Assembly (NCBI RefSeq): GCF_041449215.1
Contig: NZ_JBGNFV010000003.1
Span: 1-55,142 of the forward strand
Length of the DNA stretch: 55,142 nt
Direction: 5' to 3'
Origin: Roseivirga sp. BDSF3-8
GTDB taxonomy: Bacteria > Bacteroidota > Bacteroidia > Cytophagales > Cyclobacteriaceae
Part shown: positions 26,631-36,324 of the stretch, in pieces
Position numbering within the stretch: the first letter of the stretch is position 1
How the letters are laid out: every line of letters begins with the position of its first letter
The notes under the pieces: model-generated
Told to the model about the DNA's origin: nothing
Database searches by the model: none
What the model saw: only the letters and a program-made list of their open reading frames with translations
Made by a program: the position numbers and the translations under genes

Positions 26631-27983
26631 ATGAACATATTCAGAATCTACTTCTACATCATTCTCTCATCAATCACCCTGCTATCAGGTTGCGATAACG
26701 ATGATGACAATCTCCTGCCCACTAACCTCATAAACACCACCATCGACGGTACCGCCGTCACCGACGGCCCAAACTCCGTAAGTGTGAACCCGCAAATCAC
26801 CCTCACCTTCGATGCCGTACTACGCCCCGAAGCCTTCGAAAACGCCCTGCAGATCACCGGCGGAGCCACCCAGCCGACCTACACCGTCACCTACGCAAAC
26901 GCCAACTCTCAGGCTGTCATCAGCCCTGAGCTACAGCCCAATACCACTTACACACTAACGGTAAACGCAGCCACCATCGGCGAAAACGGCCAGGCACTCA
27001 GCCAGCCCTACACCCTCCAGCTTACCACCACCGGAGCCACCCTCTCTGCCTGCACCTCAGCCTCCAACGACTGCCTCCGCCAGATGCAATTCACCGACGG
27101 CAGCAACACCTACACCCTCGACTACTTCAGCACCTTCGACCTTACTGCCGAAGCCGACTTCGACCAGGTTACCAGCGCCATCATCCTCGTGCATGGCGCC
27201 GCCCGCAACAACGACGAGTACTTCACCTGGATGAACAGCACCCTCGCCGGCCTCAACCTCAGCAGCAACACCCTCCTCATCGCCCCGCAGTTCAAAGATC
27301 AGTCCGAGACCAGCGCAGCCAGCGAGCTTTATTGGAACAGCAACAACTGGCGCGATGGCGACCCCTCAGGAAATGACTTCAAGATCAGCTCCTTTGCTGT
27401 AGTCGACAGCCTCATCAGTCAACTCACCGAAAGGGCCACCAACCTCGAGCACCTCATCATCACCGGCCACTCTTCCGGCGGACTCTTCACCCACGTTTAC
27501 GCAGCCGCCAACCAAAGCGAAGACCAGCTACCCGCCACCGTATCCGTAGACTACATCGTTGCCAACAGCCAGTACTTCTACTACCCCACAGACGAGCGCA
27601 TAGACGAAGCCACCGACCAGCTCTACACCCCCGCAGGCTGCACCGGCTACAACTTCTGGCCCCTCGGCTACAACGTCGTACCCCCCTACGTCAGCACCAT
27701 ACCCAAAGCCACCCTCGACGATCAGTTCATCAACCGCTCCGTCACCTACCTCCTCGGCAACGGCAACCAGTCCGACCCCACCCTCAACACCACCGACTGC
27801 TCCGCCACCCTCCTCGGCTCCACCCGCTACCTCCGCGGCGAAAACATCTACGAGTACCTACAACAGAAGTACCCCGGCAACGGGCACACCCGCGTCATCA
27901 TAAACGGCATCGGCCATAATGGGCAGGCCATGTATCAGAGTGAAGAGTTTGAGGTTTTGTTGGGGGAGGTGATTGGGGAATAA
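26631..27983 (+). CDS. Lipoprotein alpha/beta hydrolase with Ig-like domain
   Basis: This 450-residue protein has a lipobox LLSGC (Cys21). Residues 31-135 form an Ig-like Big_5 domain similar in kind to that of the last gene of the SusCD operon. Residues of about 145-450 are an alpha/beta hydrolase: the oxyanion-hole region is ILVHGAARN (His188-Gly189), the nucleophile elbow is GHSSGG (Ser281) and the likely catalytic His is in GIGHNGQ (His429). There is a Cys pair at 141/148. It is a candidate surface esterase or lipase. It follows the SusCD operon by 790 bp and has the same GC-rich codon style, so it may belong to the same system although separately transcribed. Confidence 0.82.
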   Translation: MNIFRIYFYIILSSITLLSGCDNDDDNLLPTNLINTTIDGTAVTDGPNSVSVNPQITLTFDAVLRPEAFENALQITGGATQPTYTVTYANANSQAVISPELQPNTTYTLTVNAATIGENGQALSQPYTLQLTTTGATLSACTSASNDCLRQMQFTDGSNTYTLDYFSTFDLTAEADFDQVTSAIILVHGAARNNDEYFTWMNSTLAGLNLSSNTLLIAPQFKDQSETSAASELYWNSNNWRDGDPSGNDFKISSFAVVDSLISQLTERATNLEHLIITGHSSGGLFTHVYAAANQSEDQLPATVSVDYIVANSQYFYYPTDERIDEATDQLYTPAGCTGYNFWPLGYNVVPPYVSTIPKATLDDQFINRSVTYLLGNGNQSDPTLNTTDCSATLLGSTRYLRGENIYEYLQQKYPGNGHTRVIINGIGHNGQAMYQSEEFEVLLGEVIGE

Positions 27984-28048
27984 ATCGTTTGATACAATGC
28001 TTCTAAACCCGCGATAGGGTAGATCGGGAACGCCTGGTCCGGTCACCT

Positions 28049-28160
28049 CTTATCCCCGCTGAATAGCGGGGTCCCCATCGTCTGGCAGACTTCTGCTATT
28101 CCCGTTACTGCTCCTTGCAGACAGTCAGTCAAGCGCACGGGGTCGCTTTAAGGCAGTAAT
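28049..28160 (-). repeat. Dispersed repeat copy G (inverted, diverged)
   Basis: Read on the minus strand this matches the family: GCCTTAAAGCGACCCCGTGC, GACTGTCTGCAA, then TGCCAGACGATGGGGACC and the type-1 hairpin ATCCCCGCTGAATAGCGGGG (28052-28071). It is the only core copy in the window in this orientation. It lies immediately 3' of the SEC-C gene. Confidence 0.75.
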
Positions 28161-28199
28161 GTATAAACAGCAGCGGAACCCAATGCAGCGCGCCCCGGA

Positions 28200-29825
28200 C
28201 TAGGGTGATAGACGTCCATCAAAATTTTGCATACAGCATTTTTTGTATTTCAATCCACTCTCACAAAAACATCTATCATTTCTTTCTATATCCTTCAGGG
28301 CTTCTAAGAATTTAGATCTATTTTCCGCTAAATGTTTCCCAAACATAAGTCTGTCAAAATACTGTGAATGATCCTCATCAAGAATGATCGGTCTATCATT
28401 AATATTGTTATTTATCTCATCACCATTAAATAGATACCCACCCAAGAAAGCTCTTTCACTGGCAGCAACTAATCTATCTCTATTTTTATACCTAAAGATC
28501 AAGTATTTAGTAAAATCTACCTTAGTAGGTAAGTGTCGTAAAATAATATCTAAATCAAAAGCAGATATTACAATAGGCTTATCAGGTTCTCCTTCCATGA
28601 TAATACGTACATGAGAAGTTTTGCCTGGATATTCATCTAATAGTAAACATATACTATAAACTTCCTTTACGTTTTTTAGATCTGGCAAATTCTTACTGGA
28701 ATTTGAATTATATTCCTTCTTTCTTATAGCCTCTTTACAGGTTAAGGCTTGCTTATGAGCAGCTTTAATGGCTTTTTCAAAATCAATTTTTATAGACTTC
28801 AAGTCCCCTTTTTTAGAATTCTCCGTTAATCTTTTTGACTTTACTTGAAAGATAACAGCTATTTCTTCGAAAAGCATAAGTATATCAATGTCAGAAATAG
28901 TTGTAGTACTGTTTTTTTTCAGCAATACATTTTTGAAGATATACCGATCACCATATTTTTCAGTTAACATTTGAAAAACCATGTTTTCGGCCATTCCCCC
29001 TCTATTTTTCAATGCTTTTGAAGAATATATTTTATCCTTATTCATCCAATAAAATGGATTGTTAAAAACTGCCTCAGCTAATTGGTAAGGCATAAGGATT
29101 ACATAATAATTATCAATAATAAATATAGGTCTTACCAAAAATTCATTATAATCACCTATGTTAAAAAAAAATTCATTGACCACCTCGTTTTCTTGAATTG
29201 CGAATGCTTCAATTAATTGTTTGATATCAGGATTTCTTTTAAATATTGGGTTGTCTTTATTCAGCGTCAAGACATTTGAAGGATTTGCATGCTGATGCCT
29301 AATATTCATAATAAAATCCATAAGTGATCTTATTACCATGTAATTATCGTAAGCATTATAAATATCAAAGCCTTTATGTTTTTTAATCCATCCTCTGTCA
29401 TTCTGATACTTATACCTAGCCAATTCTACAAACTGAAAATCATGTGCATCTCCTCCAGAATAGAATATAGTTTCGTGCAAGAGCATTTCCCTTTCTATTT
29501 TAGATGGATCAAAGCTTTTTTCATCATTTGAAAAAAAAGTAAAATGGAGAGAATCCATTAATTTATGTATTTGATCTGCAGTTGATTCTGTGTCAAGCTC
29601 AGTATTTGACTTATTATTTCTGTTTTTCAAATAAAACCCAGATAGATGACTTATCTCTTTGTAACTAAGCAATCGTTTATAATCTTCATAACCAATGTCT
29701 TTTACTTTTCCATTTATGTTTTTAGCAACAAGTAAACCCAATATTTCTAGGAAATTTTTACACTTGGACAACTCGTCTATCTTACTGAGAATTTCATTTC
29801 TATTCATTGAATTCATGATTTTCAT
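28200..29825 (-). CDS. SEC-C protein with PD-(D/E)XK nuclease-like core
   Basis: The 541-residue protein ends in a zinc-binding SEC-C motif, CFCESGLKYKKCC (Cys519, Cys521, Cys530, Cys531). The middle has a restriction-endonuclease-like pattern: GGMAENMVFQMLTEKYG (Glu280), TISDIDILML (Asp312/Asp314) and AVIFQVKSKRL (Gln327-x-Lys329), the E...D...(E/Q)xK arrangement of NERD/Mrr-like nucleases. The N-terminal 270 residues are not recognised. It is AT-rich and lies between copy G on one side and three direct copies (H, I, J) on the other. It is likely a cargo gene; a nuclease-based defence role is inference. Start choice among Met1, Met4 and Met7 is open. Confidence 0.7.
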   Translation of the reverse strand: MKIMNSMNRNEILSKIDELSKCKNFLEILGLLVAKNINGKVKDIGYEDYKRLLSYKEISHLSGFYLKNRNNKSNTELDTESTADQIHKLMDSLHFTFFSNDEKSFDPSKIEREMLLHETIFYSGGDAHDFQFVELARYKYQNDRGWIKKHKGFDIYNAYDNYMVIRSLMDFIMNIRHQHANPSNVLTLNKDNPIFKRNPDIKQLIEAFAIQENEVVNEFFFNIGDYNEFLVRPIFIIDNYYVILMPYQLAEAVFNNPFYWMNKDKIYSSKALKNRGGMAENMVFQMLTEKYGDRYIFKNVLLKKNSTTTISDIDILMLFEEIAVIFQVKSKRLTENSKKGDLKSIKIDFEKAIKAAHKQALTCKEAIRKKEYNSNSSKNLPDLKNVKEVYSICLLLDEYPGKTSHVRIIMEGEPDKPIVISAFDLDIILRHLPTKVDFTKYLIFRYKNRDRLVAASERAFLGGYLFNGDEINNNINDRPIILDEDHSQYFDRLMFGKHLAENRSKFLEALKDIERNDRCFCESGLKYKKCCMQNFDGRLSP

Positions 29826-29957
29826 TATTCAACTTAATCTTTTTTTAGAAATAATTGAGGATTGATTTTATAAGTAATTATGATCAAATAAAACCTGTAT
29901 TGCCTTCAGACACTCCTTTGGTGGAAGCATCGCTGTTTGTATCCTTATGCCCCCATT

Positions 29958-29980
29958 GGCGCAAGCATCCCGCTTGTGCC
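29958..29980 (-). repeat. REP-like hairpin in reverse orientation
   Basis: On the minus strand this reads GGCACAAGCG-GGA-TGCTTGCGCC, the same hairpin that ends the repeat tails at 12290 and 13502. One formerly mismatched pair is restored to A-T here, hinting that the stem is maintained. Confidence 0.7.
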
Positions 29981-30072
29981 GCGCTCCCCAGAGCGCAAAA
30001 AGCAGTCAGCCTCCTAACGCAGTAACCCAAGGTACACTCACTAAAGCCAGCTTCTTAATCATTACAGATATG

Positions 30073-30219
30073 CTCTATGAGACTCGGCTAGGCAGACTGT
30101 TGGCAATGAAACTCCCGTGCACCGACTATAACCTACTGCCAATCGAAGGGGACCTCTGTGCAGAGCGCCCATTGCATGGCGCCCACGTTTCTCGCTCACT
30201 CGCCCGGGGATTAGTGCAT
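30073..30219 (+). repeat. Dispersed repeat copy H
   Basis: The core has GGCAGACTGTTGGCAATGAA, CCTACTGCC and GCAGAGCGCCC. It is followed by a type-2-like spacer (30220-30309) containing 'acaccgatccggggcgcc'. The stretch 29826-30720 contains only repeats H, I and J, the REP-like hairpin and short linkers. Confidence 0.85.
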
Positions 30220-30309
30220 ACTATAATTTAAAAAGTTTGCTTAATGAGGCATTCCGGGGACGCCTAGTCCGGACACCGATCCGGGGCGCCATGCATATGG
30301 ATCTGTTGG

Positions 30310-30464
30310 CTACTAGCTCAATGCTGGCTTAAAGCGACCCAAGGCAAATAGCAGACTGTCGGCAATGAAACTGGGGTGCACCGACTATAACCTACTGCCA
30401 CACGACTGGGACCTCTATGCAGAGCGCCCACGTATCTCGCTCACTCGCCAGGGGATAGGTGCAT
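30310..30464 (+). repeat. Dispersed repeat copy I
   Basis: This full core begins CTACTAGCTCAATGCTGGC and ends GGATAGGTGCAT, followed by a type-3 tail (30465-30524) with TATCCTTAAAATCCTGATC. Confidence 0.88.
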
Positions 30465-30528
30465 TGCACAAAAAAATCCTGTCCATCTAAATATCCTTAA
30501 AATCCTGATCAAAAACCGTCAGCTACTT

Positions 30529-30666
30529 ATACAACGTTGGCTTAAAGAAACCCAATGCAATTAGCAGACTGCAGGCAACGAAACTCCTGTGCGCCGACTA
30601 TACCCTACTGCCAGACGATGGGGTCTCTATGCAGAGTGCCCACGTCATGCAACGAGGATAGGTGCA
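30529..30666 (+). repeat. Dispersed repeat copy J
   Basis: The core runs from GTTGGCTTAAAGAAACCC to GGATAGGTGCA. It ends 54 bp before the 3' end of the next minus-strand gene. Confidence 0.85.
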
Positions 30667-30720
30667 ACTATTAGATTTCAGAATACTGAATAGAAGTTTC
30701 CCTTCGAGTGAATATATAAC

Positions 30721-31770
30721 TTAATCCTGTACCTCTAAAGCACTGGCTTGACCTTCCAAATAAGGCTCCTTATTTTCCGTGATAAGCATTTTCTCTACAT
30801 TCCTGTAGCCTTCCTTAACCTCATGTGTGATAGCAACAACTTCTATGGCCACGTGAATACCTACCATATCATCAGGGTTTTTAATACCAAGATACAATGG
30901 TTGATTTAAGGGACTTGATACTTTAACGATACCTGATGCCAAATTTTCCCTTGTCCCTACTGTCAAATAACGAAAAGCTACTTTTGATCTAAATAGCCCG
31001 GCGTTTTCAGAATCTAGTAAATAAATATCACACACATCCCCACCTGGAGGTTGAGTAAGCAAATTAATGCCTAGGCCTAAAAACCCAGAACTATCTAGTA
31101 TTTTACTAAGGTCACTGGCCAATTTAAAGTTAGAGGTCACTTGATTTACGTCTGCCTCATTTCTAGAAGCTGTAAACTCATAATACCACTCTACAGTATT
31201 TGGGGGCAGAGTTACCGGAACAACTATTCTTGATTTACCGTCCAGAAAAGTAGCATTGGAACCACTATTGATATAAAACTTAGATACGGGAACAATATTT
31301 CTGGCAGCATATTCTTCTTCTCTATACGCTTCAGGAAGTGTTATATATGTCGTATCATACAGCGTTTTCCAATATACATTTGAATTAAAATTTGCCGTAC
31401 TGTCATTAGCTGGTATTCGCTGGATTTTGTAGCTGCAAACTCTTCCTCCAATTGCAGAGTTTTTAAAGCGAAACTTATATATCCCGGTTCTGGGAACAGT
31501 TAGGGTTTTATTCTCAATTTTAACTGTCTTGTAATCCATGAACTTCGAGGTAGCGGGCAATTCCATTATCTCTACTTCTTTGACTTCTTTTCCTCTTTCT
31601 TCTGAAAAGTTAAAGATGATTTGATCACCGGCGGCAAAGCCAAAGTAAACCTCTTCATTCGTTAACCCCCCGACTTTCACTGTCGATTCAGCAAGGTCAA
31701 TAGGCTGTTGGGCTTTAAGCGTAAAATTGAAAAGAATAACGAGGATGAATGATAGTACTGGTTTCTTCAT
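30721..31770 (-). CDS. Secreted protein of unknown function
   Basis: The frame is open further upstream, but the Met at 31770 is chosen because it begins a clean signal peptide (MKKPVLSFILVILFNFTLKA). This gives a 349-residue precursor with no lipobox Cys. The mature part looks beta-rich. An early region (residues of about 20-120) with GIYKFRFKNSAIGGRVCSYKI is reminiscent of a jelly-roll domain. No catalytic motif is evident and I do not recognise a family. It neighbours repeat copy J but is less AT-rich than the cargo gene at 28200-29825. Confidence 0.65.
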   Translation of the reverse strand: MKKPVLSFILVILFNFTLKAQQPIDLAESTVKVGGLTNEEVYFGFAAGDQIIFNFSEERGKEVKEVEIMELPATSKFMDYKTVKIENKTLTVPRTGIYKFRFKNSAIGGRVCSYKIQRIPANDSTANFNSNVYWKTLYDTTYITLPEAYREEEYAARNIVPVSKFYINSGSNATFLDGKSRIVVPVTLPPNTVEWYYEFTASRNEADVNQVTSNFKLASDLSKILDSSGFLGLGINLLTQPPGGDVCDIYLLDSENAGLFRSKVAFRYLTVGTRENLASGIVKVSSPLNQPLYLGIKNPDDMVGIHVAIEVVAITHEVKEGYRNVEKMLITENKEPYLEGQASALEVQD

Positions 31771-32456
31771 AGGGACTTTGCTAGTATGATGACAATAGGC
31801 CGTTGGTACTGGTAATTTCAAATAGTTTATCAAATAAATACTTCCGAAACCTATAAAAACCTCTCCATTCATAGCAATCTGTTATCCCTTCGGTAAGAAT
31901 TTATTTCCCAATAAATCTTTTTACCTTCCGTGATAATAATAATGCTACCACCTCTTTATGGGTGCAATGATGACCCTTTGACCGGCCGGAGGCGTGGACA
32001 ACCCAGTAACCTAATTAATCACTCCCCAAAACCCTCACCTCCAATCAACCTTCACCAATACCCTTTCCACCCCCATGTCGGATATCTTTCACCCAACCAG
32101 GGCTTTACCAACCCCCGTGTCGGAAACTTACCCTCATTTACCGGATTTGTTATAACCCTGTCCGATTCCTCTGATATATCTTTGCATATGTATATTAAAT
32201 ACTATTGATATAAATATTGGCATATGCTATTAAGGTGTAGGTACATATATTATCATGTGGGAACTCACACTCACTGGAATTTATTCTATACCTAGGTATT
32301 CTTTGCTAAAACAGCTTTAAACAGGCAAGATGCCCCCGATTTTATTGGTGCAATCGGTTTCAGGTTGCTCGAGTTGATCGTAATCCATAAATTTATATTG
32401 GAAAACCCTGATTCTAACTAAAAGCGGGAGTGATCCGAAAGAAAAAGGAAAAACTT
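31771..32456. other. Intergenic region upstream of the A-T-AOS gene
   Basis: This divergent region between the secreted protein gene and the large synthase gene has no supported gene. It includes C-rich direct repeats (ACCCCC-ATGTCGG near 32070 and ACCCCC-GTGTCGG near 32113) and an AT-rich stretch with GCATATG at about 32185 and 32220. A candidate promoter is listed separately. Confidence 0.4.
32365..32395 (+). promoter_or_regulatory. Candidate promoter of the A-T-AOS gene
   Basis: TTG at 32365-32367 and TAAATTTA at 32388-32395 are separated by 20 bp, close to the Bacteroidota TTTG / TAnnTTTG arrangement, and lie 61 bp before the chosen start. The last base of the -7 box is off consensus, so this is only a weak prediction. 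Confidence 0.3.
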
Positions 32457-35400
32457 ATGAATAACGTAAACCACCCTGTTTCGCAGAGTGACCGGCAAAA
32501 AACCGGGCAAACCCCACAGCCGGATTCCGGCTCTATCGAGACCATCTGTAGCCTCGTCCACAGGCAGGCTCAACAGCATCCTGAGCATATCGCCATTATA
32601 GACGGCAACACCGAGGTCGATTACCAACGCCTGATGAACAGAGCCAATGCCGTAGCCGCTGAGCTTCAGAGGCGTGGTGTAGCCCCCGGTTCCCTCGTGG
32701 GCGTATGCATGGACCGCACCTGGGAGCTCGTTGCCACCCTCTATGGCGTACTGCAGGCAGGTTGCGCCTACGTGCCACTTGATCCCGCTTACCCCCGCGA
32801 GCGCGTACGCTACATGCTCGAGCACTCCCGCGCCGTAGCCGCTATTGTGGACAATGACACCACCGCCGGCCTATGCCAGGGCGTACAGGAACTTATCCAT
32901 TTAAATAAGATCGCAGACGAGACCCCTCATAACCTCACCCCACCTTCTCCCGGTGACCTCGCCTACGTCATCTACACATCAGGCTCCACCGGCAAGCCCA
33001 AAGGCGTCGCTATAGAACATGGGAATGTAGTGGCCATGATCCGGGCCACCCGTAACCTGCTCACCGATGCTGATCTCAAAGGCATGCTCGCCTCCACATC
33101 CATCTGTTTTGACCCCTCCGTCACAGAGATATTCGGCACACTTGCCCTCGGAGGCACCGTCGTGCTCGCACAGAACATACTCGACCTGCCCGAGCTTGAC
33201 GCCGCCAACCGGCTCACAAGCTGCGTGGCAGTACCTTCCGCCATGCAGGCCCTGCTTGCGTCCGGCTGGAGTCCAAAAGGTATCAAATCCATCATCTTTG
33301 GCATAGAAGCCCTTAAGCTCCCCCTCGTAGCAAAGCTCTTCAGCCTGGATGATGAACTCCGCATCTTCAACGCCTACGGACCCACCGAAGACACCGTCTA
33401 CTCCACCGTGGCAGAGATCCCGCGTGACGTGCGTACCATTACGATAGGTACCTCTGTGGCCGGCTCCAGCGCCTACATCCTTAATGAAGACATGAACCCC
33501 GTACCCCATGGTGAGACCGGGGAGCTCTACCTCGCCGGTAATCAGCTCGCCCGCGGCTACCTGTACGACGAAGAACGCACTAATGAGCGCTTCATTCAGC
33601 ATGAACCCACAGACGCTATACCCGAAACCCGCCTCTACAAAACCGGTGACCATTGCCGCCGCATTGAGAATGGTGAGATAGAGTTTATCGGCCGTATAGA
33701 TCAGCAGGTAAAGATCAGAGGCTTCCGCGTAGAGTTAGGTGAGGTCGAGTCCGTACTCGAGTCCATGCCCGGTATCCAGCTCGCTGCCGCTGCTGCGCTC
33801 GATGGGGGGGTAGGCCAGAAAATGCTTGCTGCATTCATCGTCACCCAGGACCAGGAAGTCACAGACGCCGGTATCAAAGAGTATTTGGCTAAGCGACTCC
33901 CAAAATACATGGTGCCCCAGCTTGTCATTCATCTGGATGAGATGCCCCTGCTACCCAATGGTAAGCTCGACCGCAACAAGCTGCAGACCCTTGGCGAAAC
34001 CCGTCAGGTAACTGAGGCAAGCACCTCAGCGCCCAATCTGGATGGTAACCAGCAGCCCGGTGCCCTGCTTTCTATCATACAGCGTGAGGTAGCCTCCCTG
34101 TTAAACTACAGTGATCCCGGGCAACTCGACCCTAACAGCTCCTTCGATAGCTTTGGGCTCGATTCCCTCACTACCATAGAGCTCAGCGGCCGCCTGTCGA
34201 AAGCTATCGGCAAAACCCTGCCCGCCAAAGCCATACTCGAGAACCCTACACCCGCCACCCTCGTGGATTACATCACCAATAGTGCAGGTGGAGAGGCCGT
34301 AAGTAAGGCAGCAGGCATGAATACCGATTCCCTCGCCACCTTCCAAACGCAGATTCGCTCCAGTCACCCTACCTTCCAGGCCGCTAAAGTTACCGCCTGG
34401 TCAGCCACCGATAAGAGCAAGCTCGTGCAGGAAGTGCTCCATATGGTAAATGACCAGCGCCGTAATCCCTACAGCAAGGTACTGCGTACCGGTAGCGCCA
34501 CCCGGGGCATGGTGAGCGATGCCTACAATGACGAAGAGCAGGAAGCGATCATCTGGACCACCAACCTCTACCTCGGCCTTAACCGCGATAAAGAGGTAAT
34601 GGAAGAAGCCGCCAAAGCCGTAGAGCAGTTCGGCACCGGCATGGGTACTTCGGCCGCCGCCTCAGGTATGACAGACCACCACCTGCAGTTTGAAAAAGAG
34701 TTTGCAGAGCTTACCGGCAAGCCCGCCGCCTGCCTCTTTCCCACAGGCTACACCGCCAACGTCGGTGCTGTAGCCGGTATACTCGGTAATAACGACTGCG
34801 TCATCATCGACCAGCTCTGCCATGCCTCCATCGTAGACGGTGCCCGCCTTTGCGGAGCCAGCATCAGAACCTTTAAGCACAATGACGCCACCGACCTCGA
34901 GGCCGTACTGAAGTCAGAAGTATCACCCTACCGCACCGTTATGGTTATCCTCGAGGGTGTCTACAGCATGGGCGAAGGAGCTGCACCTGTCAAAGAAATC
35001 GTACAAACCGCCAAAAAATACGATGCCCTCGTTCTTGTCGATGAGGCCCACTCGTTCGGCTTTTACGGTAAGCGCGGCGGCGGCATCTGTCATGAGCAGG
35101 GTATCACCGAAGATGTAGACTTCATCATGACCACCCTTAGCAAAGCCCTCGGAAGCCTCGGTGGCGTCGTTTCCGCTTCCCAGGAGCATGTGGACCTTAT
35201 GAAGTCCTCTTCCAGAGCCTACATATTCCAGGCCTCCGTCAGCCCAGCCGACATGGCCGCTGCCCTAACCTCCCTGCGCCGTATCCGATCAGACGATGGC
35301 CTGCGCCAGCGCCTGTGGGATACCACCCGCTACATGCGCCAGCGCTTTACCGAAGCGGGTTACGACCTGGGTACCGGTGACGGACCCATTGTCACCCCGC

Positions 35401-36041
35401 ACTTTAGCGACAAAGACAAGCTCTACGCCATTGTGCAGGAAATGTACAAGCGTGGCGTGCAGACCTCTGCCGTTACTTATCCTATAGTAGAGCCGGGTAG
35501 GGGACGCCTCAGGCTCATATGCTCTGCCGCCCACACCCGCGAAGACGTGGATAAGACCATTCAGGCCCTTATCGAATCAGAGCGCGTGGTAGATGAGCAG
35601 CTTGCCTCCATCAAGGCTGAAGCAAAGGCTGAACAGCCCAGTGCCAGCCACCTGCAGGAGTGGGCCACCGCCTTCTCCGGTTACCTCACCAGTGTGGTCT
35701 CCGACAGCACCCGCCCCGTGCCTGACCTGGCCATCTCCGTAAGCCTTCCCGGCCAGGAGGAGCCCCATACCATCCGCATCAGTGGGGGAGAGGTCACCCT
35801 CGGCACAGGCAAGGCCAGCGGCGTTCATACCTGCTCACTCCTTCTGAAGGATAGCCATGCGGTCACTGCCCTCCGCAATGCCGACATCCAGGCCCTCCTG
35901 CGTAGCATCAGTGCAGGCAACTGCATCCTCCACGGCCAGGTAGAACCGTTCATTTGGTTTATCGCCCGTCTCGTAGAGCAGCAAAAGCAGAATGCCTCAG
36001 TCAAAGCCACCGTCAAAGGACAGGAAGAGGCCGTTTACTAG
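32457..36041 (+). CDS. Adenylation-carrier-alpha-oxoamine synthase-SCP2-like fusion
   Basis: Starting at ATG 32457 the protein has 1194 residues. Residues of about 25-510 are an NRPS-type adenylation domain ([13 protein letters not shown] at 173-185, [29 protein letters not shown]). A carrier domain has the phosphopantetheine Ser570 in GLDSL. Residues of about 640-1050 are a PLP-dependent alpha-oxoamine synthase ([16 protein letters not shown] Lys896 in [12 protein letters not shown]). The last 120 residues resemble an SCP2-type lipid-binding domain. The enzyme should activate an acid, hold it as a thioester and condense it decarboxylatively with an amino acid to an alpha-aminoketone. No condensation or thioesterase domain and no pathway neighbours are present. 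Confidence 0.88.
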   Translation: MNNVNHPVSQSDRQKTGQTPQPDSGSIETICSLVHRQAQQHPEHIAIIDGNTEVDYQRLMNRANAVAAELQRRGVAPGSLVGVCMDRTWELVATLYGVLQAGCAYVPLDPAYPRERVRYMLEHSRAVAAIVDNDTTAGLCQGVQELIHLNKIADETPHNLTPPSPGDLAYVIYTSGSTGKPKGVAIEHGNVVAMIRATRNLLTDADLKGMLASTSICFDPSVTEIFGTLALGGTVVLAQNILDLPELDAANRLTSCVAVPSAMQALLASGWSPKGIKSIIFGIEALKLPLVAKLFSLDDELRIFNAYGPTEDTVYSTVAEIPRDVRTITIGTSVAGSSAYILNEDMNPVPHGETGELYLAGNQLARGYLYDEERTNERFIQHEPTDAIPETRLYKTGDHCRRIENGEIEFIGRIDQQVKIRGFRVELGEVESVLESMPGIQLAAAAALDGGVGQKMLAAFIVTQDQEVTDAGIKEYLAKRLPKYMVPQLVIHLDEMPLLPNGKLDRNKLQTLGETRQVTEASTSAPNLDGNQQPGALLSIIQREVASLLNYSDPGQLDPNSSFDSFGLDSLTTIELSGRLSKAIGKTLPAKAILENPTPATLVDYITNSAGGEAVSKAAGMNTDSLATFQTQIRSSHPTFQAAKVTAWSATDKSKLVQEVLHMVNDQRRNPYSKVLRTGSATRGMVSDAYNDEEQEAIIWTTNLYLGLNRDKEVMEEAAKAVEQFGTGMGTSAAASGMTDHHLQFEKEFAELTGKPAACLFPTGYTANVGAVAGILGNNDCVIIDQLCHASIVDGARLCGASIRTFKHNDATDLEAVLKSEVSPYRTVMVILEGVYSMGEGAAPVKEIVQTAKKYDALVLVDEAHSFGFYGKRGGGICHEQGITEDVDFIMTTLSKALGSLGGVVSASQEHVDLMKSSSRAYIFQASVSPADMAAALTSLRRIRSDDGLRQRLWDTTRYMRQRFTEAGYDLGTGDGPIVTPHFSDKDKLYAIVQEMYKRGVQTSAVTYPIVEPGRGRLRLICSAAHTREDVDKTIQALIESERVVDEQLASIKAEAKAEQPSASHLQEWATAFSGYLTSVVSDSTRPVPDLAISVSLPGQEEPHTIRISGGEVTLGTGKASGVHTCSLLLKDSHAVTALRNADIQALLRSISAGNCILHGQVEPFIWFIARLVEQQKQNASVKATVKGQEEAVY

Positions 36042-36067
36042 TGTAATACCATAATTTGAATACAAGC

Positions 36068-36102
36068 AAAAAGGCAGTCATCATTGACTGCCTTTTTCTT
36101 TT
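36068..36102 (+). terminator. Terminator of the A-T-AOS gene
   Basis: AAAAAGGCAGTCA - TCAT - TGACTGCCTTTTT (36068-36097) is a perfect 13-bp stem with a 4-nt loop, followed by CTTTT. It starts 26 bp after the stop codon. Confidence 0.93.
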
Positions 36103-36324
36103 ACACGTAGGATGTGTGAGCGGGTCCTTCTGGCATATATGACGATGGATAACCGGAGCGAGGAATAATAGTGGTTATGAATTACCCGCTTGAAAAGCTT
36201 ATCCATTAAATACCTGAAAACCTGTATATAAATTATCTTCAAAACTGATGAGCGTCATATATCCTGGCTTCATTTTCAAGTATTTTTACCTAATAAGTTA
36301 CAGAATGACTTATCCACTACAAAA

